From positions 62,001-126,000 of the forward strand of contig CAAGKN010000004.1 of NCBI GenBank assembly GCA_900770415.1: a DNA stretch of 64,000 nucleotides. Reading direction: 5' to 3'. Shown here in pieces: positions 29,474 through 39,135 of this stretch. Position 1 is the first letter of the stretch. Every line of letters starts with the position of its first letter. The translations under genes and the position numbers were made by a program. Below the pieces are notes generated by a model, which ran no database searches, was not told where the DNA came from, and saw only the letters and a program-made list of their open reading frames with translations. This DNA comes from Clostridia bacterium. GTDB lineage: Bacteria; Bacillota; Clostridia; TANB77; CAG-508.

Positions 29474-29550
29474 GCTCCCTTAGCTCAGTTGGTCAGAGCA
29501 ACCGGCTCATAACCGGTGGGTCCAAGGTTCGAATCCTTGAGGGAGCACCA
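29474..29550 (+). tRNA. tRNA with CAT anticodon (Met, or Ile2)
   Basis: Acceptor GCTCCCT/AGGGAGC, anticodon loop CTCATAA with CAT, T-loop GGTTCGAATCC, encoded CCA. The acceptor end is fully paired, so it is not an initiator tRNA. Elongator Met and lysidine-modified Ile2 are not separated by eye. Confidence 0.9.
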
Positions 29551-29577
29551 ACGCAAAATTTTTTTATAACTAAATAT

Positions 29578-29663
29578 GGGTAGGTGGCCGAGTGGCTAAA
29601 GGCGGCAGACTGTAAATCTGTTCTCATACGAGTACGATGGTTCGAATCCATCCCTGCCCACCA
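29578..29663 (+). tRNA. tRNA-Tyr (anticodon GTA)
   Basis: Class II tRNA with a long variable arm; acceptor GGGTAGG/CCTGCCC with one G-T pair, anticodon loop CTGTAAA with GTA, encoded CCA. Confidence 0.94.
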
Positions 29664-29664
29664 A

Positions 29665-29692
29665 AAAAGCATAGCAAAAGCTATGCTTTTTC
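29665..29692 (+). terminator. Intrinsic terminator of the tRNA-Met/Tyr cluster
   Basis: AAAAGCATAGC pairs with GCTATGCTTTT, continuing into TTT. Confidence 0.85.
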
Positions 29693-29723
29693 GTATATAA
29701 ATATTAAATAACACATTTTCCCC

Positions 29724-29752
29724 TTGACATTAAGACTTTTTAAATATATAAT
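29724..29752 (+). promoter_or_regulatory. Promoter of the cysS leader
   Basis: Consensus TTGACA (29724) and TATAAT (29747) with a 17-nt spacer; the leader ORF starts 30 nt downstream. Confidence 0.85.
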
Positions 29753-29781
29753 TATTAAAAATAAATAGTGAGGAATTAAAT

Positions 29782-29820
29782 ATGAGAAAATATATATTAA
29801 TTAATTGTTGTTGCAGATAA
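29782..29820 (+). CDS. Cysteine-rich leader peptide of the cysS attenuator
   Basis: A 12-codon ORF preceded by GAGGAA encodes MRKYILINCCCR: three consecutive Cys codons (TGT TGT TGC, 29806-29814) directly before Arg and a stop. It lies between a consensus promoter and an intrinsic terminator and upstream of cysteinyl-tRNA synthetase. The third Cys codon overlaps the left arm of the first downstream stem. This is the classical layout of a leader peptide whose translation speed reports charged tRNA-Cys. Confidence 0.8.
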   Translation: MRKYILINCCCR

Positions 29821-29917
29821 TACTCTTACCTATGTTGTAGGTACGAGTAAATTTTGTGCCTGCAATAATTAATGTATATTTTATATATTAAGTTATGCAG
29901 GTTGCATAACTTTTTTT
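29811..29917 (+). promoter_or_regulatory. Transcription attenuator upstream of cysS
   Basis: Three mutually exclusive pairings are visible. Protector: TTGCAG (29811-29816) with CTGCAA (29860-29865), enclosing a stem TACTCTTACCT/AGGTACGAGTA. Antiterminator: CCTGCAATAATTAA (29859-29872) with TTAAGTTATGCAGG (29888-29901), about 10 of 14 pairs. Terminator: AGTTATGCA (29891-29899) with TGCATAACT (29903-29911), then a T7 run. A ribosome stalled at the Cys codons would cover the protector arm, free the antiterminator and allow transcription into cysS. No T-box is visible. Confidence 0.75.
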
Positions 29918-29959
29918 GTTGAATAGGAAAATCTTTGGTTTTTCCTATTCAACAAAAAG
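29913..29959. repeat. Long inverted repeat (19-bp stem) before the dispersed repeat
   Basis: TTTTTGTTGAATAGGAAAA (29913-29931) pairs with its complement ending at about 29958, around a 7-nt loop. A third copy of TTGAATAGG occurs at 30051-30059, after the repeat unit, so the 29913-30059 block may be an inserted element. Confidence 0.65.
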
Positions 29960-30047
29960 GCTATAATCGCTATTGCCTTTGAAATTTCCTCATTTTATTC
30001 GGAAACTCAAATCGGCGAGAAGAAAAGTGTAGCAAAGCCACTTTTCT
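29960..30047. repeat. Dispersed intergenic repeat, copy 1
   Basis: A core of about 60 nt (29960-30019) is nearly identical to 47772-47831. It begins GCTATAATCGCTATTGCCTTTG and contains AAACTCAAATCGGCG. It is followed by a hairpin (AGAAAAGTG/CACTTTTCT) whose sequence differs from that of copy 2. The rest of the gap to cysS (30060-30183) is AT-rich leader sequence with the ribosome binding site AGGAGG. Confidence 0.75.
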
Positions 30048-30183
30048 TGGTTGAATAGGCAAATTTAGTTCTATTGTAATTAATAGCTAATTATGATATA
30101 TTATATAAATATTAAATAAAAAATAGCAATAAAATTAGTAATATATAATTAAAATTCTTATCTATAAAGTAGGAGGTATTATT

Positions 30184-31656
30184 ATGAGACTTTATAATTC
30201 AATGACTGGACGTAAAGAAGAATTTATTCCATTGGACGGTAAAAATGTAAAAATGTATGCATGTGGTATTACAGTATATGACTTAAGCCATATAGGTCAT
30301 GCAAGACAGGCAATTGCGTATGCTATGGTAGCTGATTATTTACGCTATAGAGGATATAATGTGAAATATGTTAGAAATTATACTGATGTAGATGACAAGA
30401 TTATTGACAGAGCAAATAAGCTTGGAAAAGATCCACTAGAATTTTCTAGAGAACAAATTGAAGAAACTGAAAAGGATATGGCAAATCTTCATATTACAGA
30501 TGCAGATGTAAAGCCAAAAGCATCAGAAAATATAGAAAATATTATTGAATTTGTTCAAGGACTTATAGATAAAGGCCATGCATACCCAGCAGAAAACGGA
30601 GATGTTTACTTTAATGTAAGAAGTTTTCCTGGATATGGCAAATTATCACATAGAAAAGTTGATGAACTTTTAAATGGTGTTAGAAAAGATGTAGAAGAAG
30701 GAAAACATGATCCAATAGATTTTGCTTTATGGAAAGCAGCAAAACCAGGTGAGATTTCATGGAAATCACCTTGGGGAGATGGTAGACCAGGATGGCATAT
30801 TGAATGTTCTACTATGGTTTTAAAAAACCTTGGAGAAACAATTGATATTCATGGAGGAGGAAAAGATTTAATATTCCCTCACCACGAAAATGAAATTGCA
30901 CAAAGTGAAGCTTTAACAGGAAAACCTTTTGCAAAGTATTGGTCCCACTGTGGATTAATTAAAATTAATGGAGAAAAAATGAGTAAATCATTAGGAAACT
31001 CATTAAGCATTAGAGATGCACTAAAAAAATATAATTATGAAGTAATTAAATTTGTAATGTATTCAAAACACTACACATCAGATATGGACTTATTAGACAA
31101 AGATTTTGCATTAGCAGAAAAACATTTATATTATTTTTATAGCACAATAAAAGCAATGAAAGAATTTATTAATTTATATAATGGAAATAAAGAAGGAGAA
31201 GCATTAGAAGATGATATTTCTGAAAGCATTATACCAAGCTTTATAGAAGTTATGGATGATGACTTTAACAGTGCTGCAGCACTTTCTAACTTACATAGTA
31301 TTTTTAAATATGTAAATGTAATAATGAAAAATGCTAAAAAGAATAATAGAGAGAAAACAGCAAATACATTAGCTAAAATACTAGCAAATGTAAAAGAGGT
31401 TTACGGAATTCTTGGATTATTTGAACAAGAGCCAGAAAAATTCCTTACAGAAATGAAACAAAAATATGTTACAAATCTTGATATTACAGAAGAAGAGATT
31501 AATCAAATGATAGCTAAAAGAAGTGAGGCAAAAAAAGTAAAAGATTTTGAAACAGCAGATGCAATTAGAAGCGAATTAGATAATAAAGGAATTATATTAA
31601 ATGATACAGTAAATGGAACTACATGGAATGTTAAAGCACTTTTTAATATCGATTAA
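30184..31656 (+). CDS. cysS: Cysteinyl-tRNA synthetase
   Basis: Class I synthetase that charges tRNA-Cys. The 490-aa protein shows CGITVYDLSHIGHARQ (zinc Cys and HIGH motif) near 28, the zinc ligands in HIECST near 210 and HHENE near 238, the KMSKSLGNS motif near 270 and a C-terminal helical anticodon-recognition domain. ATG follows AGGAGGTATT. The upstream leader-peptide attenuator suggests that it is induced when charged tRNA-Cys is scarce. Confidence 0.96.
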   Translation: MRLYNSMTGRKEEFIPLDGKNVKMYACGITVYDLSHIGHARQAIAYAMVADYLRYRGYNVKYVRNYTDVDDKIIDRANKLGKDPLEFSREQIEETEKDMANLHITDADVKPKASENIENIIEFVQGLIDKGHAYPAENGDVYFNVRSFPGYGKLSHRKVDELLNGVRKDVEEGKHDPIDFALWKAAKPGEISWKSPWGDGRPGWHIECSTMVLKNLGETIDIHGGGKDLIFPHHENEIAQSEALTGKPFAKYWSHCGLIKINGEKMSKSLGNSLSIRDALKKYNYEVIKFVMYSKHYTSDMDLLDKDFALAEKHLYYFYSTIKAMKEFINLYNGNKEGEALEDDISESIIPSFIEVMDDDFNSAAALSNLHSIFKYVNVIMKNAKKNNREKTANTLAKILANVKEVYGILGLFEQEPEKFLTEMKQKYVTNLDITEEEINQMIAKRSEAKKVKDFETADAIRSELDNKGIILNDTVNGTTWNVKALFNID

Positions 31657-31664
31657 TGAAAAAG

Positions 31665-31703
31665 AGAAGCAAGAGAATATTAAAATCTCTTGCTTCCTTT
31701 TTG
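31665..31703 (+). terminator. Intrinsic terminator after cysS
   Basis: GAAGCAAGAGA pairs with TCTCTTGCTTC around a 10-nt loop, followed by CTTTTTG. Confidence 0.88.
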
Positions 31704-31843
31704 TGTTAGAAGGTAAGCTTTATAGCAGGACCTAAAATCAACTATATGCATAGGTACAATATAATATAAAAAATACAAAAAAACCTTTTAAAACTATTAG
31801 AAAAGATATATAATATAACAAATGTTTATTTTAGGGAGATATT

Positions 31844-33533
31844 ATGAATAAGAAATGGGAGTTTTATGAAGAAAATAACGAAAAAATAATAGAAATAGCA
31901 AAAAAACATAATATATCAGAATTACTAACAAAAATATTAGTAAATAGGGGAATAATAGATGACAAAGAAATAGATACTTTTTTAAATCCCACAAGGAATG
32001 ATTTTTATGATCCATATTTAATGCCGGATATGGAAAAAGCAGTAGAAAGAATAATTAAAGCAATAAATAACCAAGAGAAGGTTATGATTTATGGAGACTA
32101 TGATGTAGATGGAATAACAAGCATAACTGTTTTAAAAAAATTCTTAGAAGAAAGAGGGTTAAAAACAGGACACTATATTCCTAATAGATTAGAAGAAGGA
32201 TATGGGTTAAACGAAAATGCTATAAGGTCAATAGCAGAGCAAAAGTATACTTTAATGATAACCGTTGATTGCGGAATATCTGGAATAGAGGAAGTTGACC
32301 TAGCCAACCAGTTAGGAATAGAAACAATAATAACAGACCATCACGAGCAACTAGAAAATTTACCAAATGCTTATGCAATAATTAATGCAAAAAGAAAAGA
32401 TAGCCAATATCCATTTAGAGGACTAGCTGGGTGTGGAGCAGTATTCAAATTAATACAAGCAATATCAATAAGACTAAAACTAGAAGAAAAAGAATTTTTA
32501 AAATATTTAGATATTGTATGCGTAGGTACAATATCAGATATAGTCCCATTAGTAGATGAAAATAGAGTAATTGCAAAATTGGGATTAAAGTTAGTAGCAC
32601 AAACAAGAAATATTGGATTAAGAGAACTAATATTACAATCAGGATATAAAAAAGTAGATTCAAATACAATATCTTTTGGCGTAGCTCCAAGAATAAATGC
32701 TTGTGGCAGAATGGGATATCAAGAAGAAGCTTTAGATTTATTTTTAACAAACAATATAGAAGAAGCAAGAAAAATAACTGCAAGATTAAATAGTTACAAT
32801 GTAGAAAGACAAACAAAAGAAAAAGATATATTTGAGCAAGCAATTAAAGAACTAGAAAAAGAAGATATAAAAAATTTGAATACAATAGTATTAAGTGGAG
32901 ATAACTGGCACCACGGAGTAATTGGAATTGTTGCATCAAAATTAACAGAGAAATTTTATAAGCCAACTATATTAATATGTTTTGAAGATGATATTGGAAA
33001 AGGCTCTGGAAGAAGCTTGCCGGGATTTGATTTACACGAGGCTTTAGTAGAGTCAAGTGCTTATCTAGAAAAATATGGCGGACATGAAATGGCTGTTGGA
33101 CTTTCTCTAAAAAAAGAAAAGTACAATGATTTTAAGTTAGCATTTGAGGAAATAGCTAAAAGTAAGAATATACAACAAATTATACCAGTTATAAAAATAG
33201 ATAGTATAATTACAGCCAAAGATGTAAATAAAAAGACCATAGAAGAGTTAGAAATGCTAGAGCCATTTGGAGAAAAAAATAAAAATCCTATATTTGTGTA
33301 TAAAAACTTAAAAATTGATTCAATAAGGGCACTTTCGGAAGGAAAACACTTAAAACTAACATTAAAAGATGACAACCTATTAATAAATGCAATAGGATTT
33401 AATTTAGGACATTTATCAGAAGAATATCTAATAGGAGACAAAATTGATATAGCAGGAAACTTAGAAATAAACAAATACGGACGGAGAAGAAATAGTTCAA
33501 ATAAATATAAAAGATGCTATGAAATCAATATAG
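31844..33533 (+). CDS. recJ: Single-strand DNA exonuclease RecJ, with one CGG +1 shift site
   Basis: 5'-3' exonuclease of DHH type for recombination and mismatch repair. DHH-family motifs: YGDYDVDGITS near 84, TVDCGISG near 142, TDHHEQ near 164, and the DHHA1 part with GRSLPGFDLHEAL and YGGHEMAVGL near 410. At CGG 33482 (GGA CGG AGA) a +1 step gives the ending GGEEIVQINIKDAMKSI and a stop at 33531, typical of RecJ (562 aa). Without the step the frame runs to 33559 with an Arg/Asn/Ser tail, overlapping the next start. With the shift the next gene's ribosome binding site (AGAAAGGA) is free. Confidence 0.92.
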
Positions 33534-33548
33534 AGAAAGGAAATTTAT

Positions 33549-35754
33549 ATGCAAAATAAAGAAAATGTAACAATAGATAAAATAATAGATAAAATGAAAG
33601 CAAACAATCCTAATTCGAATACTGAATTAATAAAGAAAGCTTACAATTATGCAAACGAAAACCATAAAGAACAAAAAAGAATATCAGGAGAACCATACAT
33701 TATTCATCCACTAGAAGTAGCATATATATTAGCAGAATTAGAATTAGATGATAGCACAATATGTGCAGCTTTGTTGCATGATGTTGTAGAAGATACACCA
33801 ATTACACACGAAGACATTGCAAGAGAATTTGGCGACGAAATTGCAGAAATGGTAGAAGGAGTAACCAAACTTCGGAAAAATTAAATACACAACAGTTGAA
33901 GAACAACAAGTAGAAGACTATAGAAAAATGTTTTTGGCTATGGGAAAAGACATAAGAGTAATACTAATAAAACTTGCAGATAGACTTCATAATATGAGAA
34001 CATTAAGCTATTTACCAAGAAACAGACAAATAGCAAATGCAAAAGAAACAATGGATTTATATGCACCTCTTGCAAATCGTTTAGGTATTTATTCTTTAAA
34101 ATGGGAATTAGAGGATTTAAGCTTTAGATACCTATATCCAGATGAATATAGAGAATTAGTAGCAGGAATAGAAAAAAAGAGAGAAGAACGTTTAGAATTT
34201 ATAGACAAAATAATGGATCAAATAAAAGAAGCACTTGAAAAGGAAGATATAAAAGCAGAAATTACGGGAAGAGCAAAGCATTTATATAGTATATATAGGA
34301 AAATGAAAAGAGACAATATCACATTAGACCAAGTATATGATTTGTTTGCACTTCGTATAATAGTAAATTCTGTAAAAGATTGCTATGCAGCACTTGGTGT
34401 AGTACATGAGTTATATAGTCCAATGCCAGGAAGATTTAAAGACTATATTGCGGTTCCAAAGCCAAATATGTATCAATCAATACACACAACTTTAATTGGA
34501 CCAAATGGAACACCATTTGAGGTACAAGTAAGAACTTGGGACATGCATAGAATAGCAGAATTTGGTATCGCTGCACACTGGGCATATAAAGAAGCAAATA
34601 ACAAAACAGGTAAAAAATCAAATGTTGTAGTAGCAGAAGATAAATTGGCATGGCTTAGAGAAACTTTGGAATGGCAAAAAGATATGCAAGATCCAGATGA
34701 ATTCCTAAAAACATTAAAAACAGAATTGTTTGAAGATGAAGTGTATGTATTTACTCCAAGAGGAGAAATAAAAGTACTACCTAGAGATTCAACACCAATA
34801 GATTTTGCATACTCAATACATGCAGAGGTTGGACATAAAATGATTGGCTGTAAGATAAACAGCAAAATGATGCCTATTGTAACAAAATTAAAAAGTGGAG
34901 ATATAATAGAAATAATAACATCAGATACTCCAAAAGGACCAAGTCGTGATTGGTTAAAATATGTAAAAAGCTCAAGTGCTAAAACAAAAATTCAACAATG
35001 GTTTAAAAAATCAGAAAGAGAAGAAAATATAATAAGAGGAAAAGAAATTCTAGACAGAGAAATAAAAAGAATAGGAATGACTCACAGTGATTTATTTAAA
35101 CCAGAATGGGTAAATAGTGCATTAGAAAGATATAATTATGCAACTACTGATGATATGTTTGCAAGTATTGGATTTGGAGCAATATCACCAGGAAAGATAA
35201 TTACAAGATTGTTAGAGGAATACAAGAAGGAACATGAAGAAGAAGTTATAGAAGAAAAAATTCAAGAACTAACTGATTCTAAAAATAAAACAGTTAAAAA
35301 AGCACCAAAATCAGGAGTTATAGTAAAAGGAATTGATAACTGCTTAGTTAAATTTTCGAGATGTTGCAATCCGGTTCCAGGAGATGATATTATAGGCTAT
35401 ATAACAAAAGGAAGAGGAGTATCTATCCATAGAACAGACTGCAAAAACATGGAAGACTTGCTACAAGACAAAGATAGAATAATAGATGTTGCGTGGTACA
35501 ACGAAGAAACAGAAGGAACATATAATGTAGACATAGAAATACTTTCAAATGATAGAACAGGACTACTTTCTGATATAGTAAGAGAAATTACTTCTCAAAA
35601 AATTAATATAATGGGAGTAAATACTAAAACAAGTAGAGAAAGAATTGCCACAATAGAAGTAACAGTTGAAGTAGAAAACATAGAGCAATTGAACAAGGTT
35701 ATAAAGGCGATTAGAAAAGTGGATAGTGTTTACGAAGTAAACCGTAAAAAATAA
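33549..35754 (+). CDS. RelA/SpoT (p)ppGpp synthetase/hydrolase, with one CGG +1 shift site
   Basis: Bifunctional stringent-response enzyme, 734 aa when read through. The HD hydrolase domain (YIIHPLEVA, LLHDVVEDT) is at about 40-200, the synthetase (GRAKHLYSIYRKM, FALRIIV, YKDYIAVPKPNMYQSIHTT) at about 235-360, then TGS (VFTPRGEIKVLPRDSTPIDFAY), a Cys-containing zinc-finger-like region (CCNPVPGDDIIGY) and ACT. The frame breaks at CGG 33873; a +1 step gives VTKLGKIKYTT, the universally expected sequence. The break lies inside the hydrolase domain, so an unshifted product would be about 110 aa and inactive. Confidence 0.94.
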
Positions 35755-35782
35755 CTAAAGAAAACAAAGGAAGATGAAAAAA

Positions 35783-36434
35783 ATGATGATTTTAAAAAGG
35801 ATTAAAATTAACATACCAGCAGTTGGAGGTACTAATTGCTATATTGTTCAAGACGAGGAAACAAAAGAAACAATGGTAATTGATCCAGGTGGAGATGTAG
35901 ACAAGATAATAGAAATGTTAAATACAATCCAAGCAAAATTAAAATATATAGTTCTTACACATTGCCATGGTGACCATATAGCAGGAGTAAATGAGTTAAG
36001 ACAAAGAGTAGGAGGCAAAGTTTTAATTCATAGATTAGATGAAGAGGGATTAAAAAATCCAGATGTAAACTTAGCAGAGTATGTAGGACTTGGAAAAGTT
36101 ATAGTTCAGGCTGATGCTAGATTAGATGATGGAGATTTAATTCATGTAGGAAATCTAGAATTTAAAATATTGCATACACCAGGACATACAAAAGGCCGGA
36201 ATTTCCATTTATTCAGAAGAAGAAAAATTGCTATTTTCAGGAGATACATTATTTAGAGGCTCTTGGGGAAGAACCGATTTGCCAACAAGCAGTTTTGAAG
36301 ATATAATAAAATCTATAACAGAAAAATTAATGGTACTTCCAGAAGATACAATAGTGTACCCAGGACATGGAAAATCAACAATGATAAAAGAAGAAGAACC
36401 AATCTATTTAGAATTGAAACCAAAGACTTATTAA
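35783..36434 (+). CDS. Glyoxalase II-like metallo-beta-lactamase hydrolase, with one CGG +1 shift site
   Basis: A 216-aa zinc hydrolase of the GloB-like group. Motifs: LTHCHGDHIAGV near 54, ILHTPGHTKG near 133, FSGDTLFRGSWGRTDLP near 152 and VYPGHGKSTM near 190. The in-frame CGG at 36197 sits after HTKG; a +1 step gives HTKGGISIYSEEE and links the two halves with all metal ligands. ATG at 35783 (AAAGGAAG upstream) is preferred to 35774, which would touch the ribosome binding site. The gene lies between relA and hisS, its usual Clostridia neighbourhood. Confidence 0.9.
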
Positions 36435-36501
36435 ATATGAAGAATTTATATGGAACACTGCCCAAAGTGATTCAAGAAAATAAACAAGGAGGACATATAT
36501 T

Positions 36502-37812
36502 ATGAACAAAGTACAACCAAAAACATTATCAGGTTTTATGGAATTACTTCCAAATGAACAAATACTATTTAACCAAATGCAAGATAAAATAAGAAGCACT
36601 TATGAAAAATTTGGTTTCTTACCAATAGATACGCCAGTAATAGAAAGCTCAGATGTATTACTTGCAAAAGCAGGTGGAGAAACAGAAAAACAATTATATT
36701 CTTTTAGTAAAGGAGATAGCAATTTAACACTAAGATTTGATTTAACAGTGCCACTTGCAAAGTATGTTGCAGAATACTATAATCAAATTACATTTCCGTT
36801 TAGAAGATATCAAATAGGAAAAGTATATAGAGGAGAACGTGCTCAACGTGGTAGATTCCGTGAATTTTACCAATGTGATATAGACGTAATAGGTGATGGA
36901 GAGTTAAATATAATAAATGATGCAGAAATACCAGCAATCATGTACGAAACATTTAAAAGCTTGGGATTAGATGATTTATCTATACATATCAATAATAGAA
37001 AAATATTAAATGGATTATTTGAAGATGCAAATGTACAAGAAAAATCAGCAGACATTTTAAGAACAATAGATAAAATAGAAAAAATCGGAAAAGAACTAGT
37101 AATTGCAATATTTAGAGATGATTACAATATGCCAGAAGAGAGCATAAATAAAATAATTAATTTTATAGAAATAAAAGGTACAACAGATGAAAAACTATCA
37201 AAATTAGAAGAGCTTGGGATAGAAAATGAAACATATAAAACAGGATTAAATGAATTAAAAGAAGTAGTAAAATACATGAGAGCATTTGGAATTCCAGATA
37301 GCTGTTTTGAAATTGATTTAAGTATAGCAAGAGGACTAGATTATTATACAGGAACAGTATATGAAACATTTTTAAATCAATATAAATCAATAGGAAGTAT
37401 ATGTTCAGGTGGAAGATATAACGATTTAGCAGGATATTACACAGACAAAAATTTGCCAGGAGTAGGAATGTCAATAGGACTTACAAGATTATTCTTTATA
37501 TTAAATGACATGCAATTAATAAAAACAGACAAAAAATCAATATCAGATATTTTAGTAATTTCTATGATAGAAGATTCAAGCAAATCAATAGAAATAGCAA
37601 ACGAATTGAGAAAAGCAGGAATAAATACAGAAATTTATTTTGATAACAAAAAAATAAAAGCAAAATTCAAATATGCAGATAAATTAAATATTCCATATGT
37701 ATTAGTAATAGGAGAAGATGAAATAAAAACAGGCAAATACACAATAAAAGACATGGCAAACGGAACACAAGAACAAATGGAGATAGAAAAAATAATAGAA
37801 AAATTAAAATAG
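36502..37812 (+). CDS. hisS: Histidyl-tRNA synthetase
   Basis: Class II synthetase charging tRNA-His. The 436-aa protein shows motif 1 (TPVIESSDVLL), motif 2 (YRGERAQRGRFREFYQCDID) near 112, the HisA signature RGLDYYTGTVYE near 276, motif 3 (GVGMSIGLTRLFF) near 322 and the C-terminal anticodon-binding domain (about 345-430). Its start follows AAGGAGG; it ends the recJ-relA-hydrolase-hisS run. Confidence 0.95.
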   Translation: MNKVQPKTLSGFMELLPNEQILFNQMQDKIRSTYEKFGFLPIDTPVIESSDVLLAKAGGETEKQLYSFSKGDSNLTLRFDLTVPLAKYVAEYYNQITFPFRRYQIGKVYRGERAQRGRFREFYQCDIDVIGDGELNIINDAEIPAIMYETFKSLGLDDLSIHINNRKILNGLFEDANVQEKSADILRTIDKIEKIGKELVIAIFRDDYNMPEESINKIINFIEIKGTTDEKLSKLEELGIENETYKTGLNELKEVVKYMRAFGIPDSCFEIDLSIARGLDYYTGTVYETFLNQYKSIGSICSGGRYNDLAGYYTDKNLPGVGMSIGLTRLFFILNDMQLIKTDKKSISDILVISMIEDSSKSIEIANELRKAGINTEIYFDNKKIKAKFKYADKLNIPYVLVIGEDEIKTGKYTIKDMANGTQEQMEIEKIIEKLK

Positions 37813-37875
37813 TATAATAAAACAAAATTAAAAGAATATATTTAAATAGGTTAAATTCAAAGGAGAAATTTGTGA

Positions 37876-39028
37876 ATGAACATAGCAGTAATAAATGCAA
37901 AAGACCTATTTAGGTATATTCTTAAATTTTTAGTTATAGTTTCTATAACTTTTTTTATGATAAAGTTATTAAAAACAGTAGATTTAAAAAAACAAGAAGA
38001 TAGTATAAAAGAAAATAGTAACAATATAAAAAAACAAATAAATGAATATTCTTTTACAAAATGTTTAGATATTTCTATTCCATTAATGGAATATGGTAAA
38101 CAAGAAAACGAAAAAGAGAAATTTTTCACAAATAATAAAATACTTGCAATGGGAGCAGGAATTTTAGATGAATCTATTTTGAAAAGTACAGATTTAATAA
38201 TAAACCAAAATGACCTTACAACAGATGACACAGAAGAACTTATAAATAAAGTTGCAAAACTTCCAGAAAATGCAACAACAGAAGCTGTACAAGAGAATAA
38301 TATAACACCAAAAGTAACATCTTCATACAAAAGCGTACAAATTAATAATCAGAGCGATTATGAAATTACAGAAGATATGCTAACTCCAAATGTTGAAATT
38401 ACAAATAAAAAAGACATATTAATATACCATACACATACATGTGAAAGTTATACACCAAGTGCACGGTTATGAATACGAAGCAACAGGAAATTACAGAACA
38501 ACAGATTTAAATTATAGTGTTGCAAGAGTTGGAACTGAGTTTACAAATTATTTACAGGAAAAAGGATTTAATGTAACACATAATACAACATATCATGATT
38601 ATCCGGCATATTCAGGTTCTTATGCAAGGTCATTAAATACATTAGAAGGTTTACTGGAAGGAAAAGATACTCAATTAGTTTTTGACCTTCATAGAGATGC
38701 AGTAGGAAGCAGTAATGAATATGCACCAACAATTAAAATTAATGATAATTATGTGGCACAAATTATGTTTGTAATAGGAACAAATGGAGGGGATTTGGAA
38801 CATCCAAATTGGGTACAAAATTTAAAAATGGCTGTAAAAATTCAAGAAAAAGCAAATGAAATGTATCCAGGTTTATTTAGACCAATAATAATTAGAAACT
38901 CAAGATATAATCAGCATTTAACAAATGGTTCTAGTATAATAGAAGTAGGCGCAACAGGAAATACAATGGAACAATGCATATTAAGTATGCAATGCTTATC
39001 TAATGTGCTTGCAGAAGTTTGTAAGTGA
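37876..39028 (+). CDS. spoIIP: Stage II sporulation protein P (SpoIIP), with one CGG +1 shift site
   Basis: Peptidoglycan amidase/endopeptidase of the engulfment machine in sporulation. Read through it is 383 aa: an N-terminal membrane helix (about 15-35), a linker, and the catalytic domain with IYHTHTCESYTP near 178, VFDLHRDAVG near 266, FVIGTNGG and IEVGATGNT near 355. The frame breaks at CGG 38464 within the catalytic domain; a +1 step gives YTPSAGYEYEATGNYRTTD, as expected for SpoIIP. It marks the organism as a spore former. Confidence 0.93.
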
Positions 39029-39135
39029 TATTTATAGAATAAAAAAATTAGTAAAAAACTGTTGTAAAATGATATTTTAATTGATATACTAATATAGAAT
39101 TATATTAAAACATTATTGTTTTAGGAGGTATTATT

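Noticed and set aside
29913..29959. The 19-bp inverted repeat as a second cysS terminator
   Set aside because: No T-run follows on the plus strand; it more likely belongs to the repeat block.
31714..31740. Possible sleB remnant downstream of cysS (TATAGCAGGACCTAAAA, also present at 44823)
   Set aside because: Only about 17 nt match and nothing else of the gene is present; judged chance similarity.
33534..33559. Unshifted C-terminal tail of recJ
   Set aside because: It is low-complexity, overlaps the relA start, and the +1 reading gives a proper RecJ end.
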